From positions 113,096 through 177,095 of the forward strand of contig QANT01006779.1 in assembly GCA_003254885.1 (NCBI GenBank): 64,000 nucleotides of DNA. The letters run 5' to 3'. Of the stretch, positions 21,506 to 34,473 are shown in pieces. The stretch's first letter is position 1. Each line of letters starts with the position of its first letter. Source of the stretch: Purshia tridentata (taxonomy: Eukaryota > Streptophyta > Magnoliopsida > Rosales > Rosaceae). Below the pieces are notes generated by a model that was not told the DNA's origin, did no database searches, and saw nothing but the letters and a program-made list of their open reading frames with translations. A program made the position numbers and the translations under genes.

Positions 21506-23878
21506 ATGGAGTGTCCCTTCAATGGTGATAACAAACTGAAGCACCGGCCCTTGACTTGTTTTAGAGTTGTAAGAGGTCTGCTATGTTTGGTGGTGTTTCT
21601 TTCCACTGCTTTCATGATTCTAGTCTGTATTGCACCTTTGGTTGCTGTGATATTGCGCCTTCTCAGCATACATTACAGCAGAAAAGCAACAGCCACCCTC
21701 TTTGGTTTTTGGCTGGCCTTGTGGCCCTTCCTGTTTGAGAAGATCAACGGGACCAAAGTGGTATTTTCCGGAGACTTTGTTCCGCCAAAGGAACGAACTC
21801 TGCTCATTGCCAATCATAAAACTGAGGTTGATTGGATGTACTTGTGGGATCTTGCATTAAGAAAGAGGTGCCTTGGCCACATCAAATATGTCCTTAAGAG
21901 CAGCTTGATGAAGATGCCTGTTTTTGGTTGGGGTTTTCACATTTTGGAGTTCATTCCTTTGAAGCGGAAATGGGAATCTGATGAACCACTTCTAAAGAAA
22001 ATGCTTTTAACCTTTACGGATCCTCAAGACCCTCTCTGGCTGGCTATTTTTCCTGAAGGAACTGACTTTAAGTACTACTTGTTACTCCCTCTATATTCCA
22101 TATTAATCCATGTGCTTGTCTTTTCGGATTTTTACTTTGAAGTTATTCTATTCAACACTACTCAACTTCCATGTGCATGTATTTCTATCTTCAATAAAAC
22201 AAAAAATAAAATAAAAAACTTCTGTTTGAACTTCGACTCTGTTTGTTTCCCGGTTTGACAATTAAGAATGGTTATGAGATTCATTTCCCATTTCTCATGT
22301 TTAGTAGCTACAAACTACTTTGATTTCTCAATCTCAGTCTATAGTTTAACATTATATTAAACTATAATGACCCTTATATTTATGCTCCAACACATGAAAG
22401 AGAATGCTGACTTTCAGAGGATTCTAAACACTCCCAGTCCAAGTAAATGAGCATGAGATTCTTAGAATCGGATTCTGCGTAGTCTTATTTTATAGTATTG
22501 CCTTATCTTTGCTGCACATCTGCAATAAATAACCGATGCACCCCATTTCTATATTCCAGTCACCTGTTCTAAGACATTGGTTGCATCTCATATTGGCATA
22601 AGGCATATTTTCAATTTAACAGATAACTGTATGTCGATATTTAGTTGTTTTTATCCCCTTGTTTTATACAGTGAAGAAAAATGCAAACAGAGTCAGATAT
22701 TTGCAGCTGATACTGGACTTCCTGTGCTTTCAAATGTGCTACTTCCAAGAACTAAAGGTTTTTGTGCTTGCTTGGAATCTCTTAGAGGTTCCTTGGATGC
22801 AGGTTATTTACACAAGACCCCACTCTGTAATTTTCCGAGCATAGTTTCTTACCAAAATCTTTATTCTTGCTTTGGTTAGACAAGATCATGATGGTCACTG
22901 TTATTGTTGTGATTATGGAAATAATGTGAGTACGTTTGTATTCATGCATATATTTTGGTATGTGTGTTTGATTCGGTTTACACATTACCAGGTCAAACAG
23001 GTCTCTATAATTGTTTTGTTACGGTAAATTCTTCCCTGTCTGAAGCCCCATTTTCTCTCTTTGTTTTAACTTTTCATTCCTGTGATATGTTATAATTCAT
23101 TCACCTTCGTTCCTGTTCAGTCAATGAAGCGCTGGGTTATCACGATTCTTTTGCTTTCAGAAGGCCTTATAATCTTCTCTGTATTAGTGAATGATTGTCC
23201 TTTTTAATCTCTTTCACATTTCCATTGTTGGTTCCAGTTAGTTGTCACCACTAAAAAATTTGAATTGTGCTTGCACTAGAATGTATGGACAATGCAATTT
23301 GGAAGTTTTAAACATTTATGCAATTGAATTTATCTACTATTTTATATGTAAACAGTCTTTCTTTTACCCTTTTTTATAGCTCCTATCTATTTTATTCACA
23401 TGTGCCTTTATCTTCTAAATTGGCTACAGTTTATGACTTGACCATTGCATACAAGAATCAATGCCCTTCATTTTTGGACAATGCATTTGGCGTGGATCCT
23501 TCAGAAGTTCACATTCATGTTCGGCGTATTCCTATTGAAGAAATTCCAGCGTCTAGCACGGATTCGGCCACATGGTTAATCAATTCATTCCAGCTCAAGG
23601 ACAAGTTGCTGTCCAATTTCAACGCTCAAGGTCATTTCCCTAATGAAGGAATAGAAGAACAACTTTCTTCATTCAAGTGCTCGGTAAATTTCATGTTGGT
23701 AATTATTTTGACTAGCATGCTCATATACCTTACCATTTTTGCATCCATCTGGTTTAAAATATACATCGGTTTATCATGTGCATACCTTGCTTCAGCTACC
23801 TATTTTGAAATTCATCCGATGCCAATTTTGGCCTTTGTTAAAGCAACATTTGTTTGCTATAGACCTAGAAATGAATAA
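21506..23878 (+). CDS. LPAT4: 1-acyl-sn-glycerol-3-phosphate acyltransferase, LPAT4/5 type
   Basis: It acylates lysophosphatidic acid to phosphatidic acid in ER glycerolipid synthesis. Exons are 21506-22071, 22672-22802 and 23430-23878, all with GT/AG borders, joining in frame to 381 residues (family about 375-380). Seen: two N-terminal hydrophobic segments (about 20-52 and 62-78); acyltransferase motif NHKTEVD (103-109, HX4D); the substrate-binding FPEGTD (182-187) at the end of exon 1; LPRTKGF in exon 2; VHIHVRRIP and [13 protein letters not shown] in exon 3; and two C-terminal membrane segments. Intron 1 falls just after GTDF. An out-of-frame ATG at 21501, 5 nt upstream, opens a 12-codon overlapping uORF that could lower translation. 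LPAT4 rather than LPAT5 is a synteny-based guess (next to ELO and thaumatin-like genes, as at At1g75020). Confidence 0.93.
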
Positions 23879-25301
23879 CATTGAAAAAATTGCACATTAC
23901 AAATTTTTATTGTTACTATTCCGTGAGTGAATAGAGCCATCTTTAAAGTCTTTGCATCCGACGAATCTCCTTGTGCCGAAACAGAGAGGCATTCAATGGG
24001 TACAGGCCAATGGTTTTCTGTGCAGACTTGTGGTTAAGTTTTATTTGAATGCTGAATGTTTCAGCTTTATATGGTTCATCTGCCCCATAGGTACAAACTT
24101 ACCTCATTGTATATTTTGTATATATTTCTTGGAAAAGAATCATTGCAGTGCATGTATGAGAGTTTCATTCCTGGTGCTCTAACGGCTTGGTCTGAAACTA
24201 CATGCAATATACAGATGACCACTTTGAAAAATATGAACTTGGCACTTCTTTTCATTGAACTTTCTAATCATTTCAGCCTTGGTTGTTATCTTGCTGTGAT
24301 GAGGTTCGAAGTGTTATCTACTATAGTTGGTAATTGAGGAGGCAGAACAGAAGTTGTTCGATCAGATGTCATTTTCATTCATTCAAATTACATCATTTGC
24401 TGCATTTTTTGAGTCCCAATCTTGTCTAACTTGGATCAACTTGGAAACTTACTCAATACAGTGTAAAAAAGTACATGATATTAACAGCAAGTCAAAAATC
24501 AAAAGATTGGGTTTTGGGGTTGGATACTCATGATCACTATCTGGAAGACAATTAAGGTGTCACTGTCAGCAAGCAGTTGTGGCGATAAATTTTCTGGTGG
24601 ATTTGGATATTTATCCTGTATGTAAAAGCCTCTAGGCTAAGAAATAGGAAAGCAAATTGGGAGCATCTCACTTTCACAGCCATGTGAAGCTAAGGCTTAA
24701 TGCGACATGACAACCAAATGAGGCTTTGAAGTATTAATCAATAAACCAAACACAAGCAATGCTGCTGCAATGGAAAGCCTAACAGTTAAAGAAAAACGCG
24801 TTTGACATGGGTGTGGCAAAGAGACGCGGCTACTTGCCATGTATCATTTTTAATTAAACATTTATGCCGTCTGCTTTCGTTCTTGTTTTGAATGATGCCG
24901 ACTTCATCATCTTTATAAATTATAATCAAACATAGTTTCTCAAGCTTATGTAATTTATGGATTTAGCCAAGGATTCAAGAAAAACTCATTCCAGATAATT
25001 ATCGATGCTGCTTATGAACTATAGGACCCAAGTAAAGATTGTGTCATTTACGTAACAATGCAACATTTTTCATATGTATGTAGAAAGTGATAAATTTGAA
25101 ACCTTTGGCTTAAATACAGAAGAAAAATTGGGTTAAGGGAGTGGTGGAAGGAAGCACATGCATGTTAAATCTCAACTGCTTCGGAACGTGTGAGAGTGGG
25201 AGATTGTGGTGATGTTTGCCACGAGTCCACGACACAACACAAGTCAGTCCTGAGTCAGCGAGTCCTCTCTCAAAACACCCAGTCAGCCTCCTCCTCTTTG
25301 T

Positions 25302-25337
25302 CACGTGACTCGATACTTCCGCCTGCCACGTCACGTG
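25302..25337. promoter_or_regulatory. Paired CACGTG G-boxes
   Basis: CACGTG at 25302-25307 and at 25332-25337, the second within CCACGTCACGTGTG. G-boxes bind bZIP and bHLH factors, including ABA and jasmonate responders. They lie about 600 bp upstream of the thaumatin-like ATG, a stress-gene setting. The regulatory role is inferred. Confidence 0.4.
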
Positions 25338-25858
25338 TGCTGCCTCTGATCTGAATCACATCAGGAAAAACTAAAATCCGTATCATTATTTGTTGTGTGT
25401 TAACCTATTTGGTTATTTGCTAACTCATCATTCTTTCTATTTTACGATTTTTTAGTCAGTATTTTTTAAATTCTGAAAAAAATAATCTAATAAAGTAATA
25501 TCAAAATCACCCTTGATTATAGATACTCTGAATGAGTAAATTAAGAAGCAAATTAAGCAATAATTTGTCGACCGTCACAGACCCACTGCAGTAATCGATG
25601 ATACAATTATAAGCAAGCAAGCAATGAAGAATCTTCCCAATTTAATAATAGTAATAATTTGAAATGAACACCAACACGATCATACAATTATACGGTGTGA
25701 CGTGGCGAGCACCTATTGGTGCAATTGGCAAGGATGGGAAAGGGTGTGCACACCCGAATACAGCGACTACATGTTATACAATTGTCACAGAAAGAGAGGA
25801 GGAAATTTATATTTACCAATTTCAGCGGGTACAAGGGAGCCTTGGGGATGTGGGCCTC

Positions 25859-25867
25859 CTATATAAA
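25859..25867 (+). promoter_or_regulatory. TATA box of the thaumatin-like gene
   Basis: CTATATAAAT about 80 bp upstream of the ATG at 25944, compatible with a short 5' UTR. Confidence 0.65.
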
Positions 25868-25943
25868 TCACAAACTTCCAACATCCATGAATTAACTTCC
25901 ACAATCTAAAACCAGTCTTCTTCTTTCACAAGCACTTACACTA

Positions 25944-26877
25944 ATGGCGACGATAATCACCTCTACTAAGCTTCAGCTCTATCTTCTTCCCATTCTGTTA
26001 TCACTAGGTACTCTTCAAACTTACCTCCATTAATTTATCAATTTCCTTTCATATTTTTTTCAAAAACTGTTTCTGTTTTCATCAATCGCACACTCTTGAC
26101 TAATTAACGTAACAATAGCATGGATAGATCGACGCTACTTATTTAATTTGTTTTTGGCAATGTACCTTATTATTAGCTGTTGCAGGCAACGTGGTTTACG
26201 CGACTCTATTCACGCTCCAGAACCATTGCAGCTACACAGTCTGGCCCGGCACACTCTCCGGAAACGGCGCCGCCATTCTCGGCGACGGCGGTTTCATGTT
26301 GGCCCCCGGTTCATCGGTCCAGCTCGAGGCTCCGCGCGGCTGGTCCGGCCGGTTCTGGGCCAGAACCGGCTGCACCTTCGACGACTCGGGAAACGGCAGA
26401 TGCCTCACCGGCGACTGTGGCTCGCTAAAATGCATAGGGGGAGGCGCACCCCCCGTGACCCTGGTGGAGTTCACGATCGGGTCCATCCCGGGGGACAAGG
26501 ACTTCTACGACGTCAGCCTGGTGGACGGTTACAATGTGGGCATGGGGCTGCGTGCCACCGGAGGAGCCGGTGACTGCCAGTACGCGGGCTGCGTGGCGGA
26601 CCTTAATGGGAGCTGCCCGCCGGAGCTGCGGGTAACGGATTCGGGTTCGGGTTTGGTGGTGGCGTGCAAGAGCGCGTGCGCGGCGTTTAACGCGCCTGAG
26701 TTTTGCTGCACTGGGGACCACGCTACTCCCCAGACTTGCTCTCCCACTCACTACTCGGCGATGTTCAAGACTGCGTGCCCCACGGCCTATAGCTACGCTT
26801 ATGATGATGCTTCCAGCACTTGCACCTGTGCCGGGTCGGATTACTTGATCACATTTTGTCCAACCGGGTCATCATGA
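25944..26877 (+). CDS. Thaumatin-like protein (PR-5 family), secreted
   Basis: A 251-residue secreted defence-type protein; PR-5 proteins are apoplastic and often bind or hydrolyse beta-glucans. Exon 1 is 25944-26007 and exon 2 is 26186-26877, with a GT/AG intron after the signal peptide codons, as usual in this family. Signal peptide: residues 1 to about 26. Seen: the thaumatin start ATLFTLQNHCSYTVWPG, signature GNGRCLTGDCG (90-100), the FYDVSLVDGYNVG acidic-cleft segment, FCCTGDH, and the C-terminal CPTAYSYAYDDASSTCTC. I count 17 cysteines; 16 conserved ones are typical. Exon 2 is markedly GC-rich and leaves long shadow frames that are not genes. From memory it is related to At1g19320 and At1g75030-75050. 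Confidence 0.95.
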
Positions 26878-28583
26878 TCTAAATAGACTCAATTATATAG
26901 CTAAGAGGACGTACGATTGATTTCATAGTATTAATTTTAGAAGATATTGATGAAAGAAATTTACTTAATTTTAGGGTGGTTATGAAATGTACGCTATGAC
27001 CTTATATGGGCTTTGTGGGGTTTTATAATTAATTAATTGGATTCTTGGAAGGTTATCTATGATGTTGGTTGATATGATTTAATTAGTAAGTTGTACTGTT
27101 TTGTTGTTGATCTCTTGTATTATGATTTAGCTAAATTTGCGTTGGGTTGGTGAGAAAAAAATGGTTAGTTTAATTAAAGATGAGAGCAGGCCCGGTCTGG
27201 ATCTCACACATCAAATCTCAAAAAAAAAATGTCATGTGGGAGCTTCTTTGCGTGTCCCATAACCTAATTACGTGTTGGATCGTTGGGTTCAACAGTTCAA
27301 TTGCATGCCATTTTGGTGAGCTTGATGGTTTTCAAATTTAACTAATTGTGTTGTGGGATGGGTCTTATTCCTAATTTCTAGGAATAATGACTTAATTTTG
27401 GTGCCTGCATATGATGAATATGCATGGGAATGAAATGAATCCCACAAATAAAAGATCTCACAGAGGTATTAAGAATATATAAGATCCTAATTGTGTTAAT
27501 TGTAATACTAAAGGCTAGGCAAACGTGTGGCTTTGAAATCTTGCATGCATTTGAAGATGAAGCTTCTCCTTTTGTCACTTTGTATCTTGAACCACGTGAC
27601 TTGCTTTCCCCTCATAATTTTAATTTGTTGCCATGTGAAATGTCCGAAACTTTATGCCCGCTGGCCTGTGTTAGGTTCTCAGTTTGATTGAACATAACAG
27701 AAGGTAAACAACTTAGTATATATTCAATAACATGTATTCACTTATAATCAGTCTCACAAAGAAACTTTCTTGATCTCAGTATCAGACTCACCAAACAAGT
27801 TGTGTATAAGGAATCTAATAGTATTGTATCAAAACTTTGAAGACCCCAAATTGAATTTTGCAGCTATCGTATTTTGAATGAGAGAGGAATTAATTTTTTT
27901 TCATTAATTTGCCGACCATTTTGAACGCTTCTAAAACAAAAAATTGAATTGATCGAGAAAAAAACAAGTTGGGTACAACGTTCTATAGAGGGGACTGATT
28001 TATGTTTCCAGAGAAATCGCACCCACAATTGTTAAGTAAACAAGTCGGTTTGGCTTTCTAGCAGCAAGCATTATCCACAAAAAACAAGAAAAAGTATCCA
28101 AGTACATATGTGACTTTTACTATCATTCAGATTCGGGTTAGACAGTATTATTCGGGTTGTTAAATCTGATTGGGTCAATACCAATGCGAGCTTCTCAACT
28201 CCGGACAATAAAAAACCAAAAATAAAAAAAATGAAGCTAAAGATACGAACCAAGAAATACAAGGCTTTTTTTTTTTTTCCTTTAAAATTTGAAGGCCTTC
28301 GGCCAAACCACTGTGCAAACATCACAAGCTTCTTTTTCGCTTTTTTACCACTTGCATTTCATACAATTTCCAATTTTCTCTACAAGTGGCTTTCATCTTT
28401 GAAAGCCACAACTCACCTTCCAACCCAACTTTTTTTTAATGATTATTGGGCCGTGCGGAAGGAAACCTACATCTAGGGCACATCATTACATGCCACATTT
28501 TCCTAAAATGAAACCCTAGAAAAATTACAAGCAAAAAAAGAGAAAATAATTAGGAAAAAAAAAAAATAGAAGAGAAGGAAATA
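26878..28583. other. Intergenic between convergent genes
   Basis: 3' UTR of the thaumatin-like gene, AT-rich DNA, and the 3' UTR of the metalloprotease on the other strand. No gene supported. Confidence 0.55.
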
Positions 28584-31500
28584 CTAGAGCTGCCTACTTT
28601 TTACAGACATTCCTTTGGAGGAACCATTACTTGAAAACCAACTAAATATGCTGCTAACCCATGATGTTTTCATCTCACTAGAGCCTGTGCATTGACCCTC
28701 TACTTCCTCCTTGCTACTGAATAGGGTTTGGTCTGAGCAATCAAGAGAAGCTCCACACGCTGAATTATATGATTGGCAGGCTGAGTAGCATACACGGAGC
28801 CTGTTGTCCCCATCCTTGTCACACTTTTGAATTGAGATCTGGCATTACATGGACAAATTAGCTTGGAATCATGCATAAGCAATGCAGCACTGAAGAAACA
28901 AAAGGGCGGGAAAGAAGGTGAAGGAAAACTGAAAAGGGCCCAAACAATCTTTTTTGACAAAGGAAAAGAAAGTTGTGTTGTGGAGTGTCAGGCAAGTAAC
29001 TTACCCAGCAAGCCAGCTGCTTCGCGGTCATATCACAGTAGCTGGTGCCAAAGATGCTAAAAAGTTTCCTAGCACCACCAGGAAATAAACGATGGTAGTT
29101 GGGCATGACCACCACATCCTCTAGCTGCTGCAAAATACTTGGTTCACTGGGTGCACAGTGCTGACCAGCACCCGACTTGACATTCTCCAGCACATCTTTG
29201 CAAACTTTAAGACTAGACTGGAGCATGGTGCTGTTCTGGCATGAGTAGCCTGCATAGTCAGAGCAGCGGAATTCACAGACTCCATCATCACAGACACCTC
29301 CATGAAGGCTGCATTGCTCATCACAAACAGCTGCATACCATATCCAATCACAATGTCATCAGAGAACAGCTAATTGAATAAAAATAGCACTCATTATGAA
29401 CATAAAGGATTCCTCGACAGAGTGTAAGAATTTAGAAGGTGGTCTAAACCCCTTCACCTGACATCAGTCTAGTGTCTGAAATGGAGCAGATGTTCATGAA
29501 TTGACTACATTTGCCATATAGACAAACTGAAAGGAGCAAACTTTAGGTTTGTTTATCCCTTGCTTACTTAAAAGTAACTCAAGAATTAAGGTGAAGCATA
29601 AAAGGCATCAAAAGTTATCCCCATCGAAAGTATTCTGTTCTTTCAAAAGGGTGTACAATACCAATATTGACAAATGAAGCAACACTTCACCTTTTCTTTT
29701 CCTTTTTCAAAAAAATCACAAACTATGAAAATAAAAGGGCACTAACCAAATCTTCATCATACCAAAAAAAATTATTAAAAAATAAATAAGAAATAAAACT
29801 GAAAAGTTACCAGTAGCGCAGTCAATGCCAGTGTACCCATTTTCACATTCACAGAGCCCGTTAGAAAGGCAGCTTCCACGTCCACTACAGTTGCTGGGGC
29901 AAGAGCCTGCAAAGAACATAAATTAAAAAAAGAATACACATAGATAGCAGGTCAGAACTTTGTATGATATTGCATCTTGTGTACTGATTATAAAGGAAAG
30001 GAAGAGGAATTGGAAGCTCACGTTTACTACAATCAGAACCACGAAACCCTAGAAAACAGTGGCACCTCCCTTCAACACAGTCTCCATTGAAATTACATGA
30101 ATTTGGACATTGCCCAGTTGCAGGAAATACACCTGTACTACAGAGTTCATGGTAGGCCGGGCATAACAATTCACCTAAAGGAAGAACATATTTCAATTTT
30201 CAATCAAGGTTGAACAAATATATATAGCAATATTAAGAAAAAGGTTAGATAGAACAGCATGATACCATTAAATCCTGGGAACTGAATTGGTCCGCCTGCT
30301 TCTGGACATACTTTCCACATACCATCCACGGCAACCTGAAAATAAATAAATAATTGGATACGTTTTACAGAGTGGGAGGGAGGAGATGAAGCAGGTTCAA
30401 AAATAAATGTGATCCTCATTTATTTATGGCTGATAACTTGATGAGGTCACCCAATGTGCATCTGATAAACTAGAGCTCATGGAAAAGAACACGATCACTG
30501 AAAATCCACAACATACCTCTAATGAACTGTTAACACATCTGTGCTGATAACAACCATTTCCTTGGGTCATAGAACCCCGCACAAACCCAGTACGTACCAA
30601 TGACGAGGCCATACACCTACAATTGACAAGAAGAATAATCATCATAAGCAAGATCTTGCTGTTTTTAACTACATCCAACATGTCCATGGGAAAGGAATGT
30701 TTCTAGTGTTAGTATGGTGTAAATGACTTTGAAACCTCACCTGGAGTTACTCCCTCGTACTTCACCCAACATTCTGTCAGGTGGTCGTGCACTGCTAATG
30801 TCTGTACATGATCCATCAGAATAAGCTACGAAATAGGTGCAATAATCAGCCAGTGAGGACTGGCCACCTGCAATGGACATATGATAACAGAATCCACATC
30901 AAAGGTCAAACCAAATAATTTTATTTTTTTATAAGAAACAAGACTTTATTAAATAGAAAAAAATATTTTAATCCCATACAATGATCAACACAACGGGTTC
31001 AATGACAAACCACAAACAGTTATGCATCAAGTTATTGTTTCAAAGATAATACAGTATATTACAAATGCACATGACCGCACCTTTATTAGCCTGTGGGAAA
31101 TAGCGTGCCCACTGGGGTAGGTCTCCACTGTAACTTACAATTGGACAGTAACCCTCCGCTTCTCTGTTGTATGTACAACCTGACAATTGTGTTGTGTTGC
31201 AATGATATGCCCCCTTCCATACATTGCACGGGGACGTAACAAACTCGGTTCCCTGGTTTCGACCCCAATCAAGATGGTCGGCCATACTATAATTAGCCTG
31301 GTACCATCCACTATCTTCTAATAAAGCCAGTGTCATTTTTGAAACCACAGATCTTGTATCCACTGAACCCGTCATAATTTCATTCATTAGAAGTCTTTTT
31401 TCCCAGTGTGACCCTGCAAACAAGTAATGAGATGTACGGTGATTATTAAACTTCCAATTGTTATCACAAACTTACTGGTACTAGTCAAGAATTTTCACCT

Positions 31501-34473
31501 TTCTTCTTCCCTTTTTTATTGCATTTGAAACTTCCCTAAATATTTATATTTCAAATATTATGCCTCCATTTATATATTAAGTTTTCCATAAAACTATACA
31601 CAGTGCAGCATGATGTGATGTAAACTCTACAGCATAACATATAATTCTATGTATACACACACATGTGCCTACACAGACACAGAGAAATTTATATAGTTGA
31701 AAACCTGATGTGCCACGTCCTCCTCCATCTTCTAGCTCTAAACCAGTGAAATTCTCAGAGAATGCCTGCCAGAAAATCAACATTAGGTTTAAAAACTATT
31801 TTCATAAGCATCACAACAATTCCATGCTTAATAAAGAGAGTTGGCATTTACCGCATAATGATATCGTGAATGCATGACTACACGCGGAAGCACCACACGC
31901 GTCACCATCCGCCCAAGCTTTTCATCCATGATTTGTTCTGTAACCTGCAAATGGATAGCAAGTAACATTTTGATGCCAGCGTGTCAACAAACTTTACATA
32001 ATCAGGCAGCAATGAAACAGCAAATAAATTTTTAATAAACGCTCTAAGAAAAAAGCAGTGATTAGGGTAGAAAGATATTTTTAAATACTAAAAATTTCTA
32101 ACAATCTGTATTATTTTTGCCCTAAAAATTTATTATTTGAAGGTTTCTAAAGTTAAAACCAGGTATATGGATTTCATGTGGTAGCGAAGGAATGTTTTGA
32201 TGCATTAGTAGTAGTCTTTACCTGACTACGCCTTCTTTTCCTCTCATCCCTAAAATGTGCAAAGGCGTGGGGATCAAAACCGAGAACATGCATAACCTGG
32301 AAGGATCAAGCATTTTAATCAGAAGGAAGGTACAACCCATGTTTTCCCAATTTCATTAAGAGGCAACTGACCTCATGTATGAGAGTAGCAGAAAGTAAAG
32401 TTTCTGCTTCAGCTGTCAAATGGCGAGGAGCAACATTTACATGTCCTACCCAATGAAAAAGTACCATCAGTTCTGATTTCTACTGCAAGCATGGAAAATA
32501 CTATGCCAATAGAAAACAGTGCTCAATGAATGTATTACCTGCAATTGCACGACCCCATTGATCACGTTCACAAGCCACTGCCCATGCAAGGGTGTTGCCA
32601 GTTGTAGGTCTTGTCGTCACCAGGAGAACCAAGTCTGCTTCAGCAACACCCTCTTGAAAAAAGATCAACACAATGGTTACTTTGGATACTAGAGTATGTG
32701 GAAATGAAAATAATTGCTACTAAAAACCAGAATCAAGTTAAGCATTGAGCTTCGCGAATAACACCCAATTTGTAATGAAGGTACCTTCAACATATTCACG
32801 TGGCAGCTGTACACCTCCATCTTGACCACATGCTGAATATCCACTCAACCTCAAGTTCCCTCTCACAGGTTCAACAGCTAAGGCTCTCCTGAACCAGTCT
32901 GCTGTCTGCCCTAGAGCCTGCGTTTAAATACCTCTGAAAATCAGTTTCATGCATACTTAGATTTACCTGGCATGAATGACATCACTACAATCTAACCTTG
33001 CGAAGGCGTTGTCTTTTGTCCTTCCCAGCTATATCATCCAGAGTGCAGTTATACCAGCAGTCACCAGAAATTGGAGGATCACCATGAGGGTTACAAGAAG
33101 GAGAGCCAGGAAGAGAAATCACAGGAGGCTCTCCAAGCTGGTGGGGGGGAAGTTGCAAGAAAACAGAAAGCAATTCCAACATCAGTTAAATAGAGCTTTG
33201 GACCATGTACACATTTAGAATTTACCAATTTGATGTTAAACCCACCTTCACAATATCACCAACATTTCGACAATCTCTATCAGGCGAGTGACCAACAGCA
33301 TCATAATTTAAATATATTCTAATGGGCCGTTTTGCATCCTTCTGCTGTACCGAGCACTTGGAAACTCCAAGTAATGCCCTACCTTTTTGGTGAAGGGGTT
33401 TTGAGATATCAGACCCCTCATACACCTGCGGGGTAACAGTGTACACCTTACGACCAGGTCTCCTCCGTTGTTTGAGTATTTGGTCATGGATGCAGGAGTG
33501 TGAAACAATGTTCTCAGACAGCCATTCTGGCCCTTGTCCTTGCAATGTGTGTTCTTGGGATTTTGCATTAGTAGCTTCCGAGCATATCAAAATCAATATA
33601 ATCTGAAGCAAAAACCAAAAAACCACAATGTGATGAAAGCGAGCAAATTTAACACCTGGATTCTCAACAAAGACCCAAACTTATTGTTCACAAAAAACTT
33701 GGAGGTGAAAAAAACTAGCATTCTATGCATAATTCAAATATTTTCAGAAGCAGATCTAACAAATTTAATCTCACAATAGATCATTCAGCAAATCAAATAC
33801 GAAGCTTCGGAATCGTTTTTAGCTCAATTTAGCACATAAAAGGAAACGCCACTGTTTGGTCTAGAGTTGGACCCAAATCTGCTTCAACCTCAACAAACCT
33901 TGACACTTTTCAGACCCAAAAAAAAGAAACAAACCTGAACACTAACTTTCGGCCAAACTCAACCCACAGATCAGCTAAAGTTTTCAATATTATGCCTATT
34001 AACCCAAAGGCGAAATTTATTTTAAAAAAAAATAAATAAAGTGCCCTCTCAAGCACTAATAAACAGTTTCCAAAAATGGAAAATAGAAACATGATGGAAG
34101 CAAAACAAATAAATCTAACACCTACTTAAAACAGTTGCTTCTCTGAACATGATCAAAGGAAAAGAAAACCCTAATTCTGCTAAACCAGACAACTGCTTTA
34201 GGGTCAGTGCAGTCCTAAAATCCCAATTTTTCCATATATTTCCCGCAATTTCTCAGCAACCAGCCATAACTATAAAGTTCTCACTAATTTGCGAAGCCAA
34301 CAAAAAAGACAAAACTTAAAACCAATCTTCTAACCAAAAGAAAAAAAGTTAAAAAAATAAAAATGAAAAACTGGGCAGAGCGAGCTGACCTCGAGGATAA
34401 CGACGGCGACTCGTAGCTTAGAACCGAATCTGAAAGAGGTGCACGGACTCCAACACCGTATCATTACCTCCAT
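28584..34473 (-). CDS. Leishmanolysin-like (M8) zinc metalloprotease with EGF-like repeats
   Basis: A secretory zinc endopeptidase of the gp63 family; its plant role is poorly known. Seventeen exons (minus strand): 34473-34390, 33602-33246, 33137-32997, 32917-32785, 32652-32539, 32445-32372, 32296-32222, 31944-31852, 31765-31705, 31413-31081, 30867-30741, 30616-30517, 30335-30266, 30174-30022, 29906-29811, 29330-29005, 28838-28584. All borders are GT/AG and phases agree, giving 863 residues. An N-terminal hydrophobic stretch (about 20-37) is a signal peptide or anchor. The metzincin zinc site HEVMHVLGF (300-308) is split by an intron. The downstream third His (about 380) and Met-turn MNEIMTG (387-393) are present, so it should be active. 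Cys-rich EGF-like modules follow at about 590-720 (NFNGDCVEGRCHCFLGF, SGRGSCLSNGLCECENGY, HGGVCDDGVCEF). No C-terminal membrane segment is evident. From memory it resembles At5g42620. Confidence 0.93.
30908..30975. repeat. Short dispersed-repeat-like segment in intron 10 of the metalloprotease gene
   Basis: TTTTTTTATAAGAAACAAGA followed by CTTTATTAAATAG resembles a phrase common in plant introns and spacers, probably transposon-derived. Family not identified. Confidence 0.25.

Larger units (their letters stand above)
23879..25943. other. Intergenic: acyltransferase 3' UTR, then thaumatin-like promoter
   Basis: No gene supported. The distal part holds two G-boxes and a TATA box for the thaumatin-like gene (listed separately). 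Confidence 0.5.
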
